Shown here piece by piece: positions 6,239-14,699 of a stretch of DNA of 31,458 nucleotides; position 1 is the stretch's first letter; each line of letters starts with the position of its first letter. Below the pieces are notes generated by a model. The model was not told where the DNA came from. It made no database searches and saw nothing but the letters and a program-made list of their open reading frames with translations. Source of the stretch: a virus; IMG/VR virus record IMGVR_UViG_3300036832_000358, positions 1 to 31,458 of that record, one strand, 5' to 3'. The position numbers and the translations under genes were made by a program.

Positions 6239-6453
6239 CACGCATCCCTCTCTGCCACCGCACGTATCAACTCACGGTCGGCGTCCGATAACGGCTCCTG
6301 TAGCCATATCAGGATATCGACCAACCGCGACGGCGTGAACTCATCGTCGCAGAGCGATGACGCAAGCTGCAACTCGCTCAGCAGCAATGCGAGCAGTTTC
6401 TTCCTGTGGCGCTGAACAGTTCGCAGCTTCGCTTTAAACTTCTGGTCGCCCAT
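6235..6453 (-). CDS. Reverse-strand small helical protein flush between two genes
   Basis: The frame encodes 72 residues (starting MGDQKFKAKLRTVQRHRKKL, later LSELQLASSLCDDEFTPSRL) with a basic N-terminal helix and acidic C-terminal helices. Longer upstream extensions of this frame are only the antisense of the portal gene. It fills exactly the space otherwise left empty between the DUF3309-like gene and the portal: its stop shares the palindrome CTAG with one neighbour and its start shares CATG with the other. The balanced composition argues for a true gene. The ribosome site is weak and the function is unknown. Confidence 0.55.
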   Translation of the reverse strand: MGDQKFKAKLRTVQRHRKKLLALLLSELQLASSLCDDEFTPSRLVDILIWLQEPLSDADRELIRAVAERDAC

Positions 6454-8650
6454 GTCTGACACCGCAGTAACCCTCCGTCGCAATGACTGGCCGGCTGCTG
6501 TCGCTGCATATAACGGTGCCGGCGAGGACTTTCCGCGCGACCTCAACGAGCAGCATGCACGCCTCATCCGCTGGTTTGAAGAGGCCGAGCGCGCCAGCCA
6601 GGACAGCCGTGAGACATCGGAGAACTGCCGCAGATACGTTGACGGCGTGCAATGGACATCGGAGGAGCTCAGCGTCCTCAACGCCCGCGGCCAGCCACCC
6701 ATCACGTTCAACTACTGTCGGCGCAAGATCGACTTGCTGTGCGGCCTCGAACGCAAGGCCCGCACCGACCCGAAGGCGTTCCCACGCACGCCGGTCGAGG
6801 ACGATCGAGCCGACGCGGCAACGCAGGCGCTGCGCTACATCGCCGACGACAATGATTTCCAGGTGCTGCGCAGCAGCGTGTTCAACGAGATGCTGGTCGA
6901 GGGCTTCGGCGGCGCTGAGGTCGGGCTGGAGGACGACGGCCAGGGTGGCGCGAACATAACGTTGCATCAGGTGCCGTGGGACCGCATCTGGTATGATCCG
7001 CATTCCCGGCAGGATGATTTCTTGGATGCACGCTACAAGGGCATCGTCATCTGGATGGATCGTGATCAGCTGCTGGAGATGTATCCGGACGCTGGCGATG
7101 TCATCGATACCTCGTTCTCGCAGAATGATGCGACGCAGTATGCCGACCGGCCGGACTGGATGGTCTGGACTGACACGCAGCGCACACGGGTGCGCGTGGT
7201 GCAGTGCCATTGGAGCGAGCGTAATACGTGGTGGTCGGCGACCTACACGCGCAGCGGCTATCTGGTCGAGCCGCAGCAGTCGCGGTTCAAGGACCGGCAC
7301 GGCAAGAGCGCGTGTCCGCTGATCCTGCAAAGTAGCTACACCGATCTGGATAATACCAGATACGGCATGGTCCGTGACCTGGTCAGTCCCCAGGACATGA
7401 TCAACAAGGCGTTCTCCAAGGCCATTCACCAGATGTCGGTGCATCAGGTGATTGCCGAGAAGGGCGCGGTCACGGACGTGGACAAGGCGCGTCGCGAGGT
7501 GGCGCGGCCGGACGGCTATGTCGAAGTCATGCCCGGAATGAAATTCGAGGTGGCGGACGGCGCCAATATGGCGGCGGGGCAGTTTCAGCTGTTGCAGCAC
7601 GCGGTGCAGGAGATGCAACTCAGCGGCCCGAACGCGGCCATGTCGGGCACTGATCCGCGCGAGTTGTCGGGGCGGGCGATCCTGGCACAGCAGGCGGGCG
7701 GGGCGACGCAGAACGAGCCGCTGGCCGACAGCCTGCGCATGTGGTCGCGACGGGTTTACGAGATGTGCTGGATGGCGGCGCGCGAATACTGGACCGCCGG
7801 CAAGTGGGTGCGCGTTACGGACGATTTGCAGGATACGCGGTGGGTTGGCATCAACCGGCCGATTACCGTGCAGGACAAGCTTGCCGCTATGTCGCCGGAG
7901 GAACGCGCCATGGCGATGCAGCAGATGCAGCCGCCGCTGATGCCCGGTGATCCACGGCTGACGCAGGTGATCGGCATCCAGAACGATATCACCGACCTCG
8001 ACGTGGACATTACCGTGGCCGAGGGCCAGGACGTGCCGGCGCTGCAGGCCGAGACGTTCCAGACGCTGGTGCAGCTGGCCAGCTTGCAGCCGGGGCTGAT
8101 ACCGGGCGACGTGCTGATTGCGGCGAGCAGCTTGCGCGATAAGGACGCGATCCTGGAGCGCATGAAGCAGCACCAGCAGCAACAGGCGCAGATGGGCCAA
8201 CAGGCGGCACAGCTTCAGACGCAGAAGGTGCAGGCCGGGATCCAGAAGGACGCAGGCACGGCGGCGGCGAACTTCGCGCTGGCCAACGAGCGCAAGGTGA
8301 ATGCCGCACGCGGCGTGCATGACATCCACGCGGACTTTAGTGCCGATCCGTATGGCCAGCCGAACGTGGCACCGGACAATCCGCCGGGCGCACCGGACAA
8401 TCCCGAGCAGATGTCGCCGGACGTGGCGCTGGCGCATCACATCGCCGACCTCGCGCAGAAGCACGCCAACATCCGGAAGACGCAGGCGGATACGGCGTTG
8501 CAGCAGATGAAGGCGACGCAGGTGCCGCATCAGATCGGCGAGAACCAGGCGAACGCGGTGAACACGCTGCATCAGGCGGCGAATACTGCGGTCACCACGA
8601 ACCGGTTAATCCGCACGCCGATCCCACCGGCGACGGCACCAGGTGCATGA
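6452..8650 (+). CDS. P22-type portal protein
   Basis: The 732-residue protein would form the dodecameric ring at one capsid vertex through which DNA is packaged and released. The length is close to that of P22 gp1 (725). It shows the usual order: an N-terminal helical part (SENCRRYVDGVQWTSEELSV), PPITFNYCRRKIDLLCGLER, WDRIWYDPHSRQDDFLDARY and DLVSPQDMINKAFSKAIHQM. A long Gln/Ala-rich C-terminal helix (KQHQQQQAQMGQQAAQLQTQ onward) matches the barrel or crown extension of P22-like portals. The start shares CATG with the opposing small gene. Its stop overlaps the next start (ATGA). Confidence 0.9.
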   Translation: MSDTAVTLRRNDWPAAVAAYNGAGEDFPRDLNEQHARLIRWFEEAERASQDSRETSENCRRYVDGVQWTSEELSVLNARGQPPITFNYCRRKIDLLCGLERKARTDPKAFPRTPVEDDRADAATQALRYIADDNDFQVLRSSVFNEMLVEGFGGAEVGLEDDGQGGANITLHQVPWDRIWYDPHSRQDDFLDARYKGIVIWMDRDQLLEMYPDAGDVIDTSFSQNDATQYADRPDWMVWTDTQRTRVRVVQCHWSERNTWWSATYTRSGYLVEPQQSRFKDRHGKSACPLILQSSYTDLDNTRYGMVRDLVSPQDMINKAFSKAIHQMSVHQVIAEKGAVTDVDKARREVARPDGYVEVMPGMKFEVADGANMAAGQFQLLQHAVQEMQLSGPNAAMSGTDPRELSGRAILAQQAGGATQNEPLADSLRMWSRRVYEMCWMAAREYWTAGKWVRVTDDLQDTRWVGINRPITVQDKLAAMSPEERAMAMQQMQPPLMPGDPRLTQVIGIQNDITDLDVDITVAEGQDVPALQAETFQTLVQLASLQPGLIPGDVLIAASSLRDKDAILERMKQHQQQQAQMGQQAAQLQTQKVQAGIQKDAGTAAANFALANERKVNAARGVHDIHADFSADPYGQPNVAPDNPPGAPDNPEQMSPDVALAHHIADLAQKHANIRKTQADTALQQMKATQVPHQIGENQANAVNTLHQAANTAVTTNRLIRTPIPPATAPGA

Positions 8651-9684
8651 GCGGCACGCGCAACCAGCTATTTGAGCCGTTACAGATCCAGCAGCCGGAC
8701 TCCCAGCAGCCATCGCCGGCCGATGCGTGGACGGCCAACACCAAGCTGCTGACGGACTGGCTGAACCAGCAGCAGCAGATCAGCGCCGACCGTGGACTAT
8801 GGCAGGGCGGTCAGCCGTGGGAGGGCGGTGGTCCGACCGGTGCCGGCGTGGTGAACGCGGCGGGGCAATGGGCCAGTGGTATTCAGCCCGGCACTATCGC
8901 CGGCGTCGGGGCAGCGACTGCCGATACGGCGGCACTGGCCAAGGCTCAACAGATGGCCGCCAGAGGCGTCGGTCGCGATGACATTCTGTCTGAAACAGGA
9001 TGGTTCCGAGGGCCGGACGGACACTGGCGATTCGAGATCAACGACCAGGGAATGACGGTCAACAGATCCATTCCCGATGAAACGACACTTGGCGCGGCGG
9101 TCAATCATCCGGAGTTGTTCGCGGCTTATCCCGAAATGGCCAATACCCGCGTCATCGCCGGCGGCGACCGTGGTGTTTACTATTCTGCGAAGGGTTCCGG
9201 TGATCCGCCGATCATCGGTCTACCACCAGTCCGTAATCCCGAGGGCGTCATGCTGCATGAGATGCAGCACAATGTGCAGGATATCGAAGGTTTCGAAAGA
9301 GGCGGATCGTCCAGCACATCGCCGGCTCGGCCGGAGTTTGGCCAACTCTTGGCTGACCGCATTCGCAAGATCACCACGCCGCTGTCCTATGATGAATATG
9401 CGCAGGCCGCCTGGGGCGGCGAGAAGTCTGCGGACTCACTGGCTGATTACAACAACACATACCTAAAGACGGTGCCGAAATCGGTCGATCTTTATAGCGA
9501 TTTCGGTAGGCAGCTTCAGCAGGACGTTGCGCGCGAGGTTTATATGAACCTGCATGGCGAGGTCGAGGCCAGAGCGGTTCAGTCGCGCATGAATCAGGAC
9601 CCTGCCGCACGCCGCGATGCCGGCCCTTGGTGGAGCTACGACGTGCCCGAGAGCCAGCACATCGTGCGGAACCCAGCAAAGTAA
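8647..9684 (+). CDS. Zincin-type polyvalent-protein domain (LPD23-like) virion protein
   Basis: The protein has 345 residues. The first ~100 are Gln/Gly-rich and flexible. The C-terminal ~230 match the pattern of large-polyvalent-protein domain 23: ETGWFRGPDGHWRFEI (residues 116-131), HPELFAAYPEMANTRV, then the zinc motif HEMQH at 204-208 in VMLHEMQHNVQDIEGFERGG, and GEVEARAVQSR near 304-314 as likely source of a third ligand. HExxH plus a downstream Glu is the layout of a gluzincin peptidase. It sits between portal and scaffold, a spot empty in P22. It could be a virion-delivered effector or a head-maturation protease; which one cannot be decided from sequence. Confidence 0.7.
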   Translation: MSGTRNQLFEPLQIQQPDSQQPSPADAWTANTKLLTDWLNQQQQISADRGLWQGGQPWEGGGPTGAGVVNAAGQWASGIQPGTIAGVGAATADTAALAKAQQMAARGVGRDDILSETGWFRGPDGHWRFEINDQGMTVNRSIPDETTLGAAVNHPELFAAYPEMANTRVIAGGDRGVYYSAKGSGDPPIIGLPPVRNPEGVMLHEMQHNVQDIEGFERGGSSSTSPARPEFGQLLADRIRKITTPLSYDEYAQAAWGGEKSADSLADYNNTYLKTVPKSVDLYSDFGRQLQQDVAREVYMNLHGEVEARAVQSRMNQDPAARRDAGPWWSYDVPESQHIVRNPAK

Positions 9685-9716
9685 CCCCGGCGCGAGCGCG
9701 CCATCCCGAGGACTTC

Positions 9717-10619
9717 ATGGCAGACAATCCAGCACTGGACTCGTTCCTGGCGACAGGAGCGCAGGAGGGGGCCGCGCAGCTCGCGCAGGAGCCTGTACAG
9801 GCGCCTGAGCCGGCCGCCGCGCCCGAACCACAGCACGACGCCCAGAAGCCGTCAGAGGCCAAGCCAGAGGGGCCTGCGGCCAAGGAACCGGAGCCTGAGC
9901 CGGAGGACGAGGCGCTCCAGCACGTCCAGGGCGGCGACAACCGCACCGTGCCGTTCTCCGCGCTGGAAAAGGTGCGCAACGACTGGAAGTCCAAGGCCGC
10001 CGCCGAGAAGGCCCGCGCCGATCTCGCCCTGAAGCAACTCGAGGAATTCCAGCAGCGGCAGCAGGCGCCCGCACCGCAGCCCCAGCCGCCGCCGCAGTTC
10101 CAGCTGCCGCCGATGCCCGATCCGCAGACCGACCTCTACGGCTATCTGCGCTATCAGGAGGTGATGACGGAGCGGAAAATGCTCAACGAACGGCTGAACG
10201 TCAGCGAGGCGTTCATTACCGACAAGATCGGCGAGGACAAGCTGCGCGAGTATGTCGCGGAGTTCAAGCAACACGCCGACAAAGATCAGGCACTGTGGGG
10301 CAAGCTCTACAACCAGCCGAACCCTTACGGGTGGATGATCCGTGAGATGGATCGGCAGCGCCAGCACGCCGAGATCGGCGACGATCCGGCGGCGTTCCGG
10401 TCGCGCCTTGAGGCCGAACTGCGCGCCAAGTGGGAAGCCGAGATGCTGCAACCGCAGCCGGGCAACGGTGGTGCGCGTCCATCGCCGGTCGCCGGTATGG
10501 CGCCATCGCTCGCCAACGCGCGCAGCGTCGCAGGACGTTCGCAGCCGACCTTCACCGGGCCGCCTAGCTTCGACGACATCCTGCGCCGGCCTGACCGCCG
10601 CAACGGCGCGCGAAACTAG
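9717..10619 (+). CDS. Scaffold-like protein
   Basis: The start at ATG 9717 has GAGG five bases upstream; a longer frame from 9627 overlaps the previous gene and lacks support. The 300-residue product is highly charged: an Ala/Pro/Glu-rich disordered N-terminus (AKEPEPEPEDE), a coiled-coil stretch (KAAAEKARADLALKQLEEFQ), a Pro/Gln linker, a helical middle (KLREYVAEFKQHADKDQALW), and a basic C-terminal tail ending DILRRPDRRNGARN. A basic helical C-terminus that binds coat protein is known for P22 gp8. Its position between portal and coat and its overall composition support scaffolding. Confidence 0.75.
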   Translation: MADNPALDSFLATGAQEGAAQLAQEPVQAPEPAAAPEPQHDAQKPSEAKPEGPAAKEPEPEPEDEALQHVQGGDNRTVPFSALEKVRNDWKSKAAAEKARADLALKQLEEFQQRQQAPAPQPQPPPQFQLPPMPDPQTDLYGYLRYQEVMTERKMLNERLNVSEAFITDKIGEDKLREYVAEFKQHADKDQALWGKLYNQPNPYGWMIREMDRQRQHAEIGDDPAAFRSRLEAELRAKWEAEMLQPQPGNGGARPSPVAGMAPSLANARSVAGRSQPTFTGPPSFDDILRRPDRRNGARN

Positions 10620-10802
10620 CGTCTCGTTCGTGCCGTGCCTGTCCGGCCGCCGCGGATAATCGGGCGTCACGCGAGCATCGCGCGTTATCGATGCAAGCCG
10701 CCGCCGGGCTGATATCCGGGCGTCTCCTGCCGCCGAGGTTACGGGCGTTGCCGAAACATAACGAAGCAACTCCCCACAACCTCAGCGACAGGAGAAGTCC
10801 GC
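10620..10802 (+). other. Non-coding gap before the coat gene
   Basis: No reading frame of note fills these 183 bases. There is a 6-bp inverted repeat (GCATCG at 10675-10680 with CGATGC at 10689-10694) and an imperfect direct repeat of 14 bases (10655-10668 and 10711-10724, 12 matches). ACAGGAGAAG just before the ATG is the ribosome site of the coat gene. A dedicated coat promoter or an mRNA-stabilising structure would make sense here, but no clear -35/-10 pair can be named. Confidence 0.35.
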
Positions 10803-11912
10803 ATGGCGGACATGAACGTCACGCCGGCAAGAGCCGGCTTAACCCCGCTTATCTGGGACTCTGATTTCTTCAGCGAATACGTTCGGAGGAATCAGTTCGC
10901 GAAATACATGGGGACTTCCACCGGAAGCCTCATCCAGGTCCGCGAGGACCTGACCCGCAAGGCCGGAGATACCGTTGTCTTCCCCGCCATGCGCCGCCTG
11001 GTCGGTGCAGGCGTCACCGGCAACACCATCCTCGAGGGCAACGAGGAACTCCTCAACCTCCGCTCGATGAACCTGGTCGTCAGTGCCTTCCGGCACGCGG
11101 TCGCGGTCAGCGACTGGGACGAGCAGAAGTCCGTGGTCGATCTCAGGGAGGCAGCGCGCGAGGCGCTGATGACCTGGGAACTGGAGAAGATGCGCGCCGA
11201 TATCATCACCTCGCTCGGGGCGATGACCGCAGACGGCAACGTGCAGGTCAGCTACGGCGCCGCCACCGCCGCACAGCGCAACGCCTGGCTGGTCAACAAT
11301 ACCGACCGCGTGTTGGTGGGCCACCAGAAAGCCAATTCGGTTTCCGGCGTCATGGCCACGGCACTGCTGACCCTGGCATCGCCCGGCGATCGCATGAGCG
11401 CCGCCATCCTCACCCTGGCCAAGCGCATGGCGCGCACCGCCAATCCACGCATCCGGCCAATCACCGTCAACGACGACGAGGAATGGTTCGTCTGCTTCAT
11501 GCCGTCGCTGGTGTTCCGCGATCTGCTGCTCGATCCGGTCATCACCAACGCGCTGCAATATGCTTGGAACCGCGGCAGCGACAACCCGCTGTTCACCGGC
11601 GGCGACATCATCTTCGATGGCATCATCATCCGCGAAGTGCCGGAACTCGGTATCATCACCGGGGCTGGCGCCGGCGGCATCGATGTCGCGGCCTCGTTCC
11701 TGTGCGGCGCGCAGGCCCTCGGCGTGGCATGGGCGCAACGGATGAAGTCGACAACCAACACGCGTGACTACGGCTACATGCATGGCGTTGGCCTGCAGGA
11801 GATCCGCGGCATCGGCAAGCTGCGGTTCGGTGTCGATCCCACGGTTGATACAACTAAGCCTGTCGACAACGGCATCTTCACCATCTTCACCACCGCCGTC
11901 GCCGACGCATAA
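10803..11912 (+). CDS. Major capsid protein, N4-gp56 family
   Basis: The protein has 369 residues with a strong ribosome site. The N-terminal half carries the family pattern: LIWDSDFFSEYVRRNQFAKY, YMGTSTGSLIQVREDLTRKA, GDTVVFPAMRRLVGAGVTGN, LEGNEELLN, and RHAVAVSDWDEQKSVVDLRE. The C-terminal half has PITVNDDEEWFVCFMPSLVF and ends in the usual beta-rich GNxR-less tail (RFGVDPTVDT). It would adopt the HK97 fold and form the icosahedral shell with the scaffold encoded just upstream. No truncation is seen. Confidence 0.9.
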   Translation: MADMNVTPARAGLTPLIWDSDFFSEYVRRNQFAKYMGTSTGSLIQVREDLTRKAGDTVVFPAMRRLVGAGVTGNTILEGNEELLNLRSMNLVVSAFRHAVAVSDWDEQKSVVDLREAAREALMTWELEKMRADIITSLGAMTADGNVQVSYGAATAAQRNAWLVNNTDRVLVGHQKANSVSGVMATALLTLASPGDRMSAAILTLAKRMARTANPRIRPITVNDDEEWFVCFMPSLVFRDLLLDPVITNALQYAWNRGSDNPLFTGGDIIFDGIIIREVPELGIITGAGAGGIDVAASFLCGAQALGVAWAQRMKSTTNTRDYGYMHGVGLQEIRGIGKLRFGVDPTVDTTKPVDNGIFTIFTTAVADA

Positions 11913-11927
11913 CCCGAGGAGTCACCC

Positions 11928-12476
11928 ATGAAGGCAATTCTGTTTGCCGGCGCAGCACTGTTATTCGCTGGGCCTGCACTCGCGCTGCCACAGATCGGCG
12001 CGGGCGATACACTGAACGTCGTCGGCAATGCGACGTTCAATGGCGTCAATGTCACGTTCTCGCCAACCGCCAATCTGGTGACCGGCACGGGCGCCTATAC
12101 CACGCTCGGCACCTGTGTCGGCTGCGTCACCGTGAACACGCCGCTGGAGTATTCGCCGTTCACGAACATTAGCAACCTGTTCGTGGCGATGAACAACGGG
12201 ATGACAGCGACGGTATCGCTGACCAGCCAGGTTGATCCGCCGTCGCTGGTGGGAAACGACCTCAGCCTGAACGACACCGCGCTGCTGACGCTGACCGGCT
12301 TCGCGCCCACAGCCGGTCTACTTGAATTGACCGTCAACCAGGCGACCGGCGTTGCCTCCGGCTCGTTCAGCAGCACGGTGCAGGGCACAGCGGCGCCCGA
12401 GCCGCTCTCGCTCGCCATCCTCGGTGTCGGGATGCTTGGCATCGCGCTGGTGAAGCGCCCTGCACGTCGATCCTGA
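11928..12476 (+). CDS. Secreted PEP-CTERM surface protein in the head gene cluster
   Basis: The 182-residue protein has a clear signal peptide (MKAILFAGAALLFAGPALA, cleavage predicted after residue 19) and a classical C-terminal sorting signal. The signal starts PEP at residues 157-159, continues with a hydrophobic helix LSLAILGVGMLGIALV, and ends in the basic tail KRPARRS. In bacteria this tripartite tail is recognised by exosortase (EpsH/XrtA type) and is linked to exopolysaccharide-producing envelopes. The mature part is Thr/Ser/Asn-rich, beta-like, with one CVGC pair. GAGGAGTCACCC before the ATG is a strong ribosome site. The gene lies 15 bases after the coat stop, so it is likely expressed late. 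The role is unknown: virion decoration, or a moron altering the host surface. Confidence 0.8.
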   Translation: MKAILFAGAALLFAGPALALPQIGAGDTLNVVGNATFNGVNVTFSPTANLVTGTGAYTTLGTCVGCVTVNTPLEYSPFTNISNLFVAMNNGMTATVSLTSQVDPPSLVGNDLSLNDTALLTLTGFAPTAGLLELTVNQATGVASGSFSSTVQGTAAPEPLSLAILGVGMLGIALVKRPARRS

Positions 12477-12488
12477 AAGGAGCCATCC

Positions 12489-12986
12489 ATGGCACAACAG
12501 CCCCACAACCACGACGACGAACACCAGCGCCAGCAGCACGAGGAGCGGGAGCGGCAACGTCAGGAGCAGCAGGAGCGACCGCGGCAGCCCTCCGCAGCCG
12601 AGCGGCAGGCTGCCGACAAGCAAGCGGCCGAGGTGAGGGAAACGCAGGCTTTCGGCTCGATCGGCGCGCAGATCATCCTCGACTACAACGGCGATGGCTC
12701 GCTCGGGGCACGCGGTGGCGCAGCTCCGACCATCGAGGCGAACATCGTGGCCAGGGACGCGCACCTGATCGCGCTCGGTCTCGATCCGCTGGCACCGTCC
12801 GGGCCGCCGCCATCGCTGGAGGCGCGCAAGGCGAGGCAGGCGGCACTCGACGCGCAGGCGAAGGCGAACGAGCAGATCGCGGCGGCTCATGCTGCGCCAG
12901 GCGCGGGTGCGGCGTCGCGCGTCTCCAGCCTTGCCGCCGGGCTCATCACCGAGCCGGCCGACGTACCGGTAGCACCACCGCCGTGA
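12489..12986 (+). CDS. Unknown protein with charged Gln/Arg/Glu-rich N-terminus
   Basis: AAAGGAGCC precedes the ATG. The first ~50 residues are almost only Gln, Arg, Glu and His (HDDEHQRQQHEERERQRQEQ) and probably form a helix. The middle includes a short EF-hand-like loop (DYNGDGSLG, residues 65-73), too little for a firm claim. The rest is Ala-rich and helical. The gene sits between coat and connector, where head-decoration or head-completion proteins occur. No family is recognised. Its TGA overlaps the GTG start of the next gene. Confidence 0.65.
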   Translation: MAQQPHNHDDEHQRQQHEERERQRQEQQERPRQPSAAERQAADKQAAEVRETQAFGSIGAQIILDYNGDGSLGARGGAAPTIEANIVARDAHLIALGLDPLAPSGPPPSLEARKARQAALDAQAKANEQIAAAHAAPGAGAASRVSSLAAGLITEPADVPVAPPP

Positions 12987-13627
12987 CGGTATCCGTGGCC
13001 ACGCTGGGGGAGATGGCGCTACGCCGCCTCGGCGTGGCCGTGGTGCCCGTCGCCGACCGCCCGCCGCTGGCAACCACCATCCCGGCCGCCACGCTGGCGA
13101 CGAATGCCTTGACCGAACTCGGCGTCATCGCCTCGGACGAAACGCCGATCGCCTCCGATCAGGCGCTGGCGCTCGCCAAGGTCCAGGCAGCACACGACAG
13201 CCTGGTGGCCAATGCCGACGTGCGCTGGACCGTCGATGCCGTGCCGCAGGCGGTGAGCGAGGAATATACCCGCCTCGCGGCGCTGCATGCCGCCAGCAGC
13301 TTCGGCAAGCAGGTGGACCCGGCAATGCTGGCGATGCTGGAGGGCCGCGTGCGCAAGGTGGCGATGATCATACAGGCACCCGACGAGGCGTCGCTCGCGG
13401 TCATGGCGGTACACAACGACCTGTCGGCGCGCGGCTTGGTCAGGTGGACGAGCCAGGACATTCCGGATGCCGCCGGCACGGCATACATGATGCTCGCGGC
13501 CAACCTGCTCGCGCCGTCGTTCGGCGACCAGGCCGATCCCGCGTCGGCAGTCGTGGCCACCACGTCGCTCGCCCGCATGATCGCACTCGATAGCAGCGGT
13601 GAGCGCGTCATGGCGGAGTACTTCTAG
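12983..13627 (+). CDS. Head-tail connector, P22 gp4-like, with internal duplication
   Basis: A GTG start overlaps the previous stop (GTGA). The protein is all-helical, 214 residues. An N-terminal unit typical of gp4-type adaptors (TNALTELGVIASDETPIASD followed by QALALAKVQAAHDSL) is followed by a sequence repeated in tandem. Residues ~70-129 align with ~143-202 at a constant offset of 73, sharing VRWT, a Pro, LAA, SFG-x-Q-x-DPA and a late Arg. Gene order (after the coat, before tail genes) fits the adaptor ring that closes the portal after packaging. The identification rests on position and helical pattern rather than a signature motif. Confidence 0.65.
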   Translation: MTVSVATLGEMALRRLGVAVVPVADRPPLATTIPAATLATNALTELGVIASDETPIASDQALALAKVQAAHDSLVANADVRWTVDAVPQAVSEEYTRLAALHAASSFGKQVDPAMLAMLEGRVRKVAMIIQAPDEASLAVMAVHNDLSARGLVRWTSQDIPDAAGTAYMMLAANLLAPSFGDQADPASAVVATTSLARMIALDSSGERVMAEYF

Positions 13628-14695
13628 ATGGCCGCAGACGGCCTCGCCTTCGGCGCGCCAAACCCGGCACCGGCCGAGCACAGCGACGACGGGCTAGACT
13701 TCAACGGCTGGATCAAGCCGCCAGACATCCCGCCAGATCCGGTCGGTGATGAGTGGCGCGGGCCTCCAGGGCCTCCAGGACCGCCTGGGCCGGGTGCGGC
13801 GCCCTCGGACACCGTGCCGCTTATGGACGGCGCTGGGCAGGCTGGTACAGCCGCCACGGCCAGTCGTGGCGATCACCGGCACCCATCCGACACGTCGCGC
13901 GCGGCGCTGGCTGGAGCGACGTTCACCGGGCCGGTGAGCCTCTACACATCCGCGCCATCGACAGCCCTGGAGGCCGCCAGCAAGGGTTACGTCGATGCGC
14001 ATGCAGGCGGTGGTGGTGCGCCGTCCGGTCCAGCCGGCGGATCGTTGAGTGGCACCTATCCCAATCCCACCATTGCCGCCTCCGGTGCCACTGCTGGCTC
14101 TTACACGCTGGCGAATGTCACGATCGGTGCCGATGGCCGTGTGACCACAGCGAGCAATGGCGTCGTCGCGGCGACCGTCCAGACGCCGGCACCAACGCTC
14201 AAACCGGAGGGCGGGCTTTGGTTCGATAGCGTCGGCCTGCAACTCTATGTCGCGCACAGCGGCGCCTGGGTCGTCGCGGTCAACAACTCCGGCTATGTCA
14301 TCGACGCGCCGTCCGATGGCACCACGTACGGCCGCAATAATGCCGCCTGGGTGCGGGTCACGCCCCGCAATGCCGCGCGCATGCAGCTCGCGTGGGATAC
14401 CCCCGCTATCGTCGTCAACGACACGGTGTATTTCGTCTATGACGCACCATACGCCGGCACCATCAACTCGATGACCTACTTCACCGGCAATGGCAGCTTT
14501 ACGTGCAACGTACAGATTGCGGGAACGTCCGTGACCGGGCTTGCGGCGGTCGCGGTCAGCAGCGCCACACCGGCCACCGCAACAGCGACAGCGGCCAACA
14601 CCTTCACGGCGGGACAGCGGATCGGCGTGGTGATCACCGCGGCCACGGGAAGTCCGACGGATGCGCTGCTGTCGCTCAATGTGACCTGGAGCTGA
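13628..14695 (+). CDS. Tail fibre-like protein with short collagen-like segment
   Basis: The ATG directly follows the connector stop. A short collagen-like run (GPPGPPGPPGPG, near residues 45-56) is followed by a fibre repeat (ALAGATFTGPVSL and ALEAASKGYVDAH), as in many phage side fibres. A Gly/Ser-rich middle (GGSLSGTYPNPTIAASG) leads to a shaft with WFDSVGLQLYVAHSGAWVV and a C-terminal beta domain ending DALLSLNVTWS. A trimeric receptor-binding or bridging fibre is inferred. Its last codons (TGG AGC) also supply the GGAG ribosome site of the next gene. Confidence 0.75.
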   Translation: MAADGLAFGAPNPAPAEHSDDGLDFNGWIKPPDIPPDPVGDEWRGPPGPPGPPGPGAAPSDTVPLMDGAGQAGTAATASRGDHRHPSDTSRAALAGATFTGPVSLYTSAPSTALEAASKGYVDAHAGGGGAPSGPAGGSLSGTYPNPTIAASGATAGSYTLANVTIGADGRVTTASNGVVAATVQTPAPTLKPEGGLWFDSVGLQLYVAHSGAWVVAVNNSGYVIDAPSDGTTYGRNNAAWVRVTPRNAARMQLAWDTPAIVVNDTVYFVYDAPYAGTINSMTYFTGNGSFTCNVQIAGTSVTGLAAVAVSSATPATATATAANTFTAGQRIGVVITAATGSPTDALLSLNVTWS

Positions 14696-14699
14696 AGCA

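Noticed and set aside
6434-8572. Long reverse-strand frame (about 710 codons) opposite the portal gene
   Set aside because: Antisense shadow of a GC-rich gene: very Arg/His/Leu-rich, no domains, no ribosome site, and the plus strand codes a clear portal.
10839-11783. Reverse-strand frame of about 314 codons opposite the coat gene
   Set aside because: Shadow of the N4-gp56-type coat protein; composition rich in His, Asp, Gly and Arg without structure.
12680-12715. EF-hand-like DYNGDGSLG loop as a calcium-binding domain
   Set aside because: A single short loop without helices or a matching second hand; likely chance.
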